Shown here one piece after another: positions 1 through 4,054 of a stretch of 5,352 nucleotides of DNA. This stretch comes from PVC group bacterium. GTDB lineage: Bacteria > Verrucomicrobiota > Kiritimatiellia > CAIKKV01 > PXCX01. The notes beneath the pieces were generated by a model. That model made no database searches and was not told where the DNA came from. It saw nothing but the letters and a program-made list of their open reading frames with translations. Made by a program: the position numbers and the translations under genes. Each line of letters starts with the position of its first letter. The stretch's first letter is position 1. The DNA lies in the NCBI GenBank assembly GCA_003565195.1, contig PXCX01000153.1:1-5352 (forward strand). Direction: 5' to 3'.

Positions 1-1632
1 GGAACTGTCTTTATTTACTGACGGTTCCGCTTGCTTGCGGGTGATATCTTCAAGAATGCGATCGGTAAGTTTTTTCCCCAATTCGACGCCCCATTGGTCG
101 AATGAATAAATGTTCCAGATAATTCCTTGAACAAAGATTTTATGTTCATAAAGGGCGATTAACGCGCCCAGGGTGTGTGGTGTCAATTCATCCAGAACCA
201 GCGTAGTGGTGGGCCGGTTGCCGTTAAAGATCTTGTAGGGCGCCAACTCGGCGGGGATCCCCTCGGCTTCAACATCCGCGGCGGATCGCCCGAACGCCAG
301 CGCCTGGGTTTGCGCTAAACAATTGGCGACCAACATGTCCTGGTGGATGCCTATCGGTTCGGCTGCGCGGCAGACGGCGATGAAATCGGCGGGCACGATC
401 CGGGTACCCTGATGTAGTAACTGAAAGAACGCATGTTGCCCGTTGGTCCCCGGTTCGCCCCAGACAATCGGGCCGGTCATGATATCGACGGCGCGTCCAC
501 TTCGGTCGACCGATTTGCCGTTGCTTTCCATGTCGGCTTGCTGAAGATACGCCGGGAATCTTAACAGATATTGACTGTACGGCAGGACGGCATGGGTATT
601 GTAACCCATGAAATTACCATGCCAGACACCCAGTAACGCCAGGATGACCGGCAGGTTGTCCGTCCAGGGCGTGTCGCGGAAATGAATGTCCATGGCATGG
701 AACCCAGCAAGCATGGCGCGGAAATGGTCGGGTCCGACGGCAATCATCAATGGCAAGCCGATAGCCGAACAGAGCGAATAACGGCCGCCGACCCAGTCCC
801 AGAATCCGAAAACATTGTCGGCATCGATGCCGAACTTGGTGGCGGCGTCGATATTGGTGGAGACAGCCGCAAAATGGCGTGCAATCGCCGATTGATCCTT
901 TAGGTTAGTCAGACACCAGGCACGGGCGGACCGGGCATTGGTCATAGTTTCCTGGGTTGTAAATGTTTTGGATGCAACGATAAAAAGGGTTTCCGCGGCA
1001 TCCAGATCGCGCAACGTTTCCTGGAGATGGGCGCCGTCGATGTTGGAGACGAACCGAACGCGCAAGCCAGGCTTGGCGAATGGTTTCAAGGCTTCCGTGG
1101 CCATGACCGGGCCCAGATCGGAACCGCCGATCCCGATATTGACAATGTTACGGATCGGTCGATCGCTGTGGCCCTTCCAGGCTTGCGCACGGATCCGGTC
1201 GGCAAAATTGGCCATGCGGTCAAGAACCTGGTGAACGTCAGGCATGACATTCTTGTCGCCAACCCGGAATTCGGCGTTACGCGGTGCACGCAAGGCAACG
1301 TGCAGGACCGATCGGTTTTCCGTGCGGTTAATTGGTTCACCGGCGAACATGGCGTCGATGGCCGGTCGCAAAGCGCAGGCATCCGCCAGCGCAAACAGCC
1401 GGCGCATGGTTTCGGCGGTCACACGGTTTTTGGAGTAATCGACAAATACACCGGCTGCTTCGGCGCTGAACTGTTCGGCGCGTCGCGGATGGTCGCCGAA
1501 AAGATCGCGTAAATGAACCGATTGCAGTGACCGTACGTGTTCGGTCAATGCCTGCCATTCCGGCAATGCTGCCGGGTCGATGGTTGTTGGAAAGGTTGAA
1601 TCAGTAGGAGGGCTGGTTGCAGCAATTCTCAT
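1..1632 (-). CDS. pgi: Glucose-6-phosphate isomerase, 3' end off the left edge
   Basis: Cytosolic enzyme interconverting glucose 6-phosphate and fructose 6-phosphate in glycolysis and gluconeogenesis. The minus strand is open for 544 codons with no stop; the E. coli enzyme has 549 residues, so only a few C-terminal codons should be missing. Family landmarks, in order: GIGGSDLGP (from residue 167), SKTFTTQET (221-229), DWVGGRYSLCSAIG (Arg284, sugar-isomerase signature), ESNGK (Glu369), WGEPGTNGQHAF (His400), and SFDQWGVELGK near the end (Lys520). Glu369, His400 and Lys520 correspond to the known catalytic residues, so the enzyme should be active. The ATG at 1632-1630 is the first possible start, since an in-frame TAA lies six codons upstream. 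It has no good Shine-Dalgarno and lies inside the terminal repeat of an inserted element, so the first residues (MRIAA) are element-derived. The N-terminus is about 11 residues longer than in E. coli. Identity is certain; the true start is less so. Confidence 0.97.
   Translation of the reverse strand, partial: MRIAATSPPTDSTFPTTIDPAALPEWQALTEHVRSLQSVHLRDLFGDHPRRAEQFSAEAAGVFVDYSKNRVTAETMRRLFALADACALRPAIDAMFAGEPINRTENRSVLHVALRAPRNAEFRVGDKNVMPDVHQVLDRMANFADRIRAQAWKGHSDRPIRNIVNIGIGGSDLGPVMATEALKPFAKPGLRVRFVSNIDGAHLQETLRDLDAAETLFIVASKTFTTQETMTNARSARAWCLTNLKDQSAIARHFAAVSTNIDAATKFGIDADNVFGFWDWVGGRYSLCSAIGLPLMIAVGPDHFRAMLAGFHAMDIHFRDTPWTDNLPVILALLGVWHGNFMGYNTHAVLPYSQYLLRFPAYLQQADMESNGKSVDRSGRAVDIMTGPIVWGEPGTNGQHAFFQLLHQGTRIVPADFIAVCRAAEPIGIHQDMLVANCLAQTQALAFGRSAADVEAEGIPAELAPYKIFNGNRPTTTLVLDELTPHTLGALIALYEHKIFVQGIIWNIYSFDQWGVELGKKLTDRILEDITRKQAEPSVNKDSS
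1611..1619 (+). repeat. Target-site duplication, left copy
   Basis: GGCTGGTTG lies immediately outside the left terminal repeat. Read on the minus strand it is pgi coding sequence (CAACCAGCC, codons 5-8), so this copy is the one still in the gene. Confidence 0.82.
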
Positions 1633-1639
1633 TTTGGCC
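1620..1639 (+). repeat. Left terminal inverted repeat of the element
   Basis: The 20-bp end CAGCAATTCTCATTTTGGCC is the reverse complement of 1754-1773 except at one base. It contains the CAT at 1630-1632 that is the pgi start codon on the minus strand, so pgi codons 1-4 and the first base of codon 5 are element sequence. Confidence 0.88.
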
Positions 1640-1652
1640 GCTTCATATTATC

Positions 1653-1675
1653 GACGGACGGCCCGGCGGTCCGTC
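1653..1675. repeat. GC-rich hairpin inside the element, near the pgi start
   Basis: A perfect 7-bp inverted repeat, GACGGAC (1653-1659) and GTCCGTC (1669-1675), with a 9-nt GC-rich loop. It lies about 20 nt upstream of the pgi start codon and would form in pgi leader RNA. It is not followed by a T-run on the minus strand, so it is not an intrinsic terminator of pgi-directed transcription. Confidence 0.6.
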
Positions 1676-1716
1676 CCTACCTGTTTTTACGATGTTTTGG
1701 GTCGTTTCCGGGGTAG

Positions 1717-1737
1717 GGCGGGGCCGCCGGACCCGCC
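1717..1737. repeat. Second GC-rich hairpin inside the element
   Basis: GGCGGG (1717-1722) and CCCGCC (1732-1737) form a 6-bp stem around a 9-nt loop. It resembles the first hairpin in loop size and base composition. The two structures fill much of the element interior, as in REP-like or MITE-like non-coding repeats. Confidence 0.45.
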
Positions 1738-1753
1738 GCGGACAAAAGAATGA

Positions 1754-1773
1754 GGCCAAAATGAGAACTGCTG
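1754..1773 (-). repeat. Right terminal inverted repeat of the element
   Basis: GGCCAAAATGAGAACTGCTG matches the inverted left end at 19 of 20 positions; the difference is C1768 against T in the pgi-sense copy. In pgi-sense RNA this becomes a G.U wobble, so the arms could still pair over all 20 positions. Confidence 0.88.
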
Positions 1774-1782
1774 GGCTGGTTG
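1774..1782 (+). repeat. Target-site duplication, right copy
   Basis: GGCTGGTTG lies immediately outside the right terminal repeat, identical to and in the same orientation as 1611-1619, with no extra bases between repeat and duplication on either side. Confidence 0.82.
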
Positions 1783-1798
1783 TTTTCGTTATGGACAT
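1774..1798 (-). other. Displaced original 5' end of pgi
   Basis: On the minus strand an ATG at 1798-1796 begins M-S-I-T-K and then enters the 9-bp duplication. Removing 163 bp (element plus one duplication) joins this frame exactly to pgi, giving MSITKTTSPPTD followed by the rest of the enzyme, only one residue longer than the present reading. As the sequence stands, the frame from this ATG enters the element and ends at TGA 1645-1643 after 51 codons, 10 nt before the present pgi start. No convincing Shine-Dalgarno precedes 1798. That this was the ancestral start is inference from the in-frame reconstruction. Confidence 0.68.
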
Positions 1799-1816
1799 GA
1801 CCGTAAACCCATGTAT

Positions 1817-1845
1817 ACTATATTTGATTCGCGGCAAAGCCGGAA
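1817..1845 (-). promoter_or_regulatory. Weak candidate promoter for pgi
   Basis: On the minus strand, TTCCGG (1845-1840), a 17-nt spacer, then TATAGT (1822-1817). The -10 box is good and the -35 box poor. Transcription would start near 1810, just ahead of the displaced start at 1798, which fits a promoter for the pre-insertion gene. The element now lies between this promoter and the present start. Read-through from the tRNA-Glu promoter is an alternative source of pgi transcripts. Confidence 0.3.
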
Positions 1846-1918
1846 TGCAAACCATTGGTTACCGTTCGTTGTCGCGTAGTTTCAAGGGGGCGATCGGCAA
1901 AAACGGGTTGCTGCGGGT

Positions 1919-1993
1919 TGGCACGCCCACGGGGAGTCGAACCCCGCTTTTCAGGATGAAAACCTGATGTCCTAACCGATAGACGATGGGCGC
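1919..1993 (-). tRNA. tRNA-Glu (anticodon UUC)
   Basis: The minus strand folds into a complete 75-nt cloverleaf. The acceptor stem is GCGCCCA (1993-1987) with TGGGCGT (1929-1923). The D arm is GTCT/GGAC. The anticodon stem TCAGG/CCTGA encloses loop TTTTCAT, so the anticodon is TTC, which reads glutamate codons GAA and GAG. The T arm CGGGG/CCCCG encloses TTCGACT. The discriminator is G and the CCA end is genome-encoded (1921-1919). Pair 1-72 would be G.U rather than G-C. The gene has its own promoter just upstream. It lies in the same orientation as pgi, 286 bp ahead of it, and divergent from the NYN gene. A run of five T (1903-1899) follows closely, without a separate hairpin. Confidence 0.96.
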
Positions 1994-2014
1994 ACAATCA
2001 CTGTCGAATCAATA

Positions 2015-2043
2015 TTTATAGCAAAAGGATGCGAAAATTGCAA
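2015..2043 (-). promoter_or_regulatory. Sigma70-type promoter of tRNA-Glu
   Basis: On the minus strand, TTGCAA (2043-2038), a 17-nt spacer, then TATAAA (2020-2015). Both hexamers are close to consensus and the spacing is optimal. Initiation near 2008 would leave a 5' leader of about 15 nt before the mature tRNA end at 1993, to be removed by RNase P. It is the strongest promoter match I see in the window. Confidence 0.7.
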
Positions 2044-2077
2044 GCCATAAAAATGGGCCCAGTCCACATAAAGCATA

Positions 2078-2560
2078 ATGCACTGGATCATTGATGGGAA
2101 TAATCTGCTGCATCGTATTCCGTCGTTAAAACAGAAATTGGCGCGGGATGCGGAGCGAGCGCGGCAAGAATTGTTAAGCATGCTTGCGGGGATGCTCGGA
2201 ATGGCCGGGGTAGAGGAAGTCGTCCTAGTCTTTGACGGTCGCGGGGCACGTGTCGGTAGCTTGCACCCGTTACCGGGGTTGACGCTTATATATTCTTCCG
2301 ACACCCTGACCGCCGACGGAGTGATTGAACGGTTGGTGTTGTCATCGGACGAACCGTCCCGCTGGCGGGTGGTGACGTCCGACCGGATGGAACGTGAAAC
2401 GGCGCATGCCGCCGGGGCCGAAACCATGGGTTGCGGAGATTTTATCGATTGGCTGGAACAGCAACATCGGAATTTGCAAGGCAGTCTGGCCCAACGCCGT
2501 CGGCGGGAGACCGCCCAGCGCTTGGGCGACATGTTTCCTGAGGGTTATGGTGGAAAATAA
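2078..2560 (+). CDS. YacP/Rae1-like NYN-domain ribonuclease
   Basis: A 160-residue cytosolic protein that is essentially one NYN (PIN-like) domain. It starts with the acidic motif IIDGNNLLHR (Asp6, Asn8, Asn9), followed by VVLVFDGRG (Asp53), TADGVIERLV (Asp80, Glu84) and VVTSDRMERETAHAAGAE (Asp102, Glu107). These acidic residues are the expected metal-binding nuclease site. The pattern matches the YacP family (NYN_YacP); B. subtilis Rae1 (YacP) is a ribosome-associated mRNA endonuclease. The C-terminal part (about 125-160) is rich in Arg, Gln and Lys and could contact RNA; that is inference. The ATG directly precedes the conserved motif, so the start is well fixed, although the upstream Shine-Dalgarno is weak and I see no clear promoter. 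The stop overlaps the downstream transporter start by 14 nt, implying cotranscription and probably translational coupling. Targets of the nuclease cannot be read from sequence. Confidence 0.88.
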   Translation: MHWIIDGNNLLHRIPSLKQKLARDAERARQELLSMLAGMLGMAGVEEVVLVFDGRGARVGSLHPLPGLTLIYSSDTLTADGVIERLVLSSDEPSRWRVVTSDRMERETAHAAGAETMGCGDFIDWLEQQHRNLQGSLAQRRRRETAQRLGDMFPEGYGGK

Positions 2561-3848
2561 AAAAAAATTATTCAATCATGATTTCCCGGATAAGCGTGAA
2601 CCGCAGATTAGAACGGGGAATTACCGGTTCATTATTGAGGGTATTCTGTTTTTGACCTATGTCGCGTTTGGTTTGACGTGGTCCGCAGCAGGCGCGTTTC
2701 TCAAAGAGATCATGGATCAGATGGGTTTGTCGCTGGCGCGGGCCGGGTTAATCAATACCAGTGTCAGTTTGGCCAAGATTTTCGGGCCGGCCGCAGCCGG
2801 TCTGATTCTAGGGGGATTGGGTCTCAAACGGGCGTTTTTGCTGGCTTCGGGGTTGATTTGCATTGGAGGCCTGGCGCCGTTTGCCAACAGTTTTACGACC
2901 TTGCTGCTGGCTCGCTTCATTATGGGATTAGGTGGCGCGCTGGTCGTAGTCTATTTCACGCCGCTGGTCATGGAATGGTTCGATCCGGATGAACGCGATT
3001 GGGTGAATGGCATGAATTTCGTGTCGATCAGTATCGGCATGATGCTCGGTTTGTTTATGACTCGCCCTTTGATGGCGGTTTTCGGCGGTTCATGGAAAAG
3101 GGTGCTGTTATTGTATAGCATGATTTCGGTCATGTTGTTGATTGCCTGGGCGGTGTTCGGCAGGGAAAAACCCCGTAACCGGGTCGTCCGCGATGTCGGT
3201 GACCGTCAACCTCAGGCGTCTGAACCAGACGGCCGGCCAGCGCAGGATTATCTTTTTTTCAAGATATTATTGGATGCGAATGCCTGGAAATTGATTTTTA
3301 CCTATGGAGGGTTGCTATCGTTGTATCTCGTGATCATAACTTATCTACCAACATTTTACCGGGTTAGCGGCCGGTTCGGCCCCGGTTCTGCAGTGCATGC
3401 GGCGCCGTCGCTGGTCATGTTTGCAGGGATTCCCGCGACGATTACAGGAATCTGGTTGTCGCGCAGGACCGGGTTACGGGTGCCGTCGGTACGTATTTCC
3501 GGAATCCTGCTGATTCCCGGTGCGCTGGGTCTTTTTGCTTTCCAGAATACGGCCGTGGTGCTTGTCAGCGCCGTCGTGTGCGGGTTCGGTATGTTCTTAT
3601 GGCGTTCGGCGTTTTTCACGATTCCGCAGGAATTACCCGGCAATTGCCCGCGCCGGGCCGGTTACATGATGGGTTTGTTCTGGTCGGCATCCTACGTTAT
3701 CGCGACCGCCAATACCTATCTGGTGGGATTGATTGTTGAGCGGACCGGCGTGTACCATTGGGGGCTGTATTACATTACCCTTGTCAGTGCCTCGATGTTG
3801 ATAGGATCCTTCATACTTCCCGAGACCGGTCCCGGCCGCCGCCATTGA
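2547..3848 (+). CDS. Major facilitator superfamily transporter, substrate unknown
   Basis: A 433-residue inner-membrane protein with the two-bundle MFS layout. There is a charged cytosolic N-tail (1-27), and about six hydrophobic segments between 28 and 205. A polar Arg/Asp-rich central loop (about 206-247) follows, then about six more segments to about 428 and a short GPGRRH tail. After TM2, GGLGLKRAF (89-97) is a degenerate form of the MFS loop 2-3 motif. ARFIMGLGGAL (122-132) matches the R-x(4)-G-x-GG motif of TM4, and a charged DPDERD (146-151) follows. Length and layout suit a small-solute or anion permease; I cannot name a substrate. The ATG at 2547 is preferred because GAGGG stands just ahead of it and the N-tail fits an MFS protein. 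The same frame is open further upstream to 2394, but only as a shadow within the NYN gene. A run of nine A (2559-2567) falls in codons 5-7. Confidence 0.88.
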   Translation: MVENKKKLFNHDFPDKREPQIRTGNYRFIIEGILFLTYVAFGLTWSAAGAFLKEIMDQMGLSLARAGLINTSVSLAKIFGPAAAGLILGGLGLKRAFLLASGLICIGGLAPFANSFTTLLLARFIMGLGGALVVVYFTPLVMEWFDPDERDWVNGMNFVSISIGMMLGLFMTRPLMAVFGGSWKRVLLLYSMISVMLLIAWAVFGREKPRNRVVRDVGDRQPQASEPDGRPAQDYLFFKILLDANAWKLIFTYGGLLSLYLVIITYLPTFYRVSGRFGPGSAVHAAPSLVMFAGIPATITGIWLSRRTGLRVPSVRISGILLIPGALGLFAFQNTAVVLVSAVVCGFGMFLWRSAFFTIPQELPGNCPRRAGYMMGLFWSASYVIATANTYLVGLIVERTGVYHWGLYYITLVSASMLIGSFILPETGPGRRH

Positions 3849-3906
3849 TGTTGAAGTTTCCGCTGACCCTTAGCCCAAACGGTTGATTTACACCGTCAAC
3901 TCCCGA

Positions 3907-3939
3907 CAAATTGTTGCACTCATTTATACAAACAATTTG
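3907..3939. repeat. 9-bp inverted repeat between convergent genes
   Basis: CAAATTGTT (3907-3915) and AACAATTTG (3931-3939) are perfect inverted copies separated by 15 nt. The stem is AT-rich and no T-run follows closely, so it is a poor intrinsic terminator. It could be a protein-binding palindrome or a hairpin that slows RNA polymerase between the two converging genes. No sign of a flanking target duplication is seen. Confidence 0.45.
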
Positions 3940-4000
3940 CGAATTAGAGTTAAATGTTTACAACGGTTTTGTTAGCCCTCTTTTCGCTGATGTTGAACTC

Positions 4001-4050
4001 AGGAGAGGAGTAATGCGAGGGTGGTGGAGATGACGTGGATTGATTATTGA
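4001..4050 (+). other. Strong Shine-Dalgarno with two overlapping micro-ORFs
   Basis: Tandem AGGAG (4001-4005 and 4006-4010) precedes ATG at 4013; the first copy leaves an optimal 7-nt spacing. The ORF is only MRGWWR, stopping at TGA 4031-4033. An ATG at 4030 overlaps that stop (ATGA) and opens MTWIDY, stopping at 4048-4050. The second ORF ends just before the 3' end of the opposing gene. Paired Trp codons recall attenuation leader peptides, but no biosynthetic operon follows on this strand. It may be the remnant of a lost gene's 5' end, a small leader, or chance. No clear promoter is seen upstream. Confidence 0.25.
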
Positions 4051-4054
4051 TCGT

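Larger units (their letters stand above)
1620..1773. mobile_element. 154-bp MITE-like insertion at the start of pgi
   Basis: The ends are 20-bp inverted repeats with one mismatch: CAGCAATTCTCATTTTGGCC at 1620-1639 and GGCCAAAATGAGAACTGCTG at 1754-1773. Directly abutting both ends is the same 9-bp sequence in direct orientation, GGCTGGTTG (1611-1619 and 1774-1782). Inverted ends plus an exact flanking direct repeat are the hallmark of transposition with target-site duplication. The interior (114 bp) has no plausible gene and holds two GC-rich inverted repeats, so the element is non-autonomous and would need a transposase from elsewhere. A 9-bp duplication is compatible with several DDE insertion-sequence families; I cannot assign one. 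The insertion lies within the first codons of pgi and contributes its present start codon. The one-mismatch ends and perfect duplication suggest a fairly recent event. That it is a MITE is inference from structure alone. Confidence 0.82.

Noticed and set aside
1640..1700. Hairpin 1653-1675 followed by T5 on the plus strand as an intrinsic terminator
   Set aside because: The T-run begins 8 nt after the stem, and no plus-strand gene ends here.
1792..1819. Plus-strand promoter match TGGACA, 16-nt spacer, TATACT
   Set aside because: The hexamers are good, but transcription would run antisense through tRNA-Glu before reaching the NYN gene 250 bp away. The TATA part overlaps the palindromic AGTATACT that also serves the minus-strand candidate. 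Kept only as a possibility.
1617..1967. Plus-strand 116-codon frame through the pgi upstream region
   Set aside because: It begins in the pgi start region, crosses the transposable element and ends in the antisense of tRNA-Glu. Its GSRTPLFRMKT tail is the usual false translation of a tRNA complement.
2394..2546. Upstream in-frame extension of the transporter to an ATG at 2394
   Set aside because: It would lie entirely inside the conserved NYN coding region and add a soluble stretch not seen in MFS proteins. The ATG at 2547 has GAGGG ahead of it.
3870..3900. ACGGT / ACCGT hairpin after the transporter as its terminator
   Set aside because: The stem is only 5 bp and no T-run follows, so it is too weak to call.
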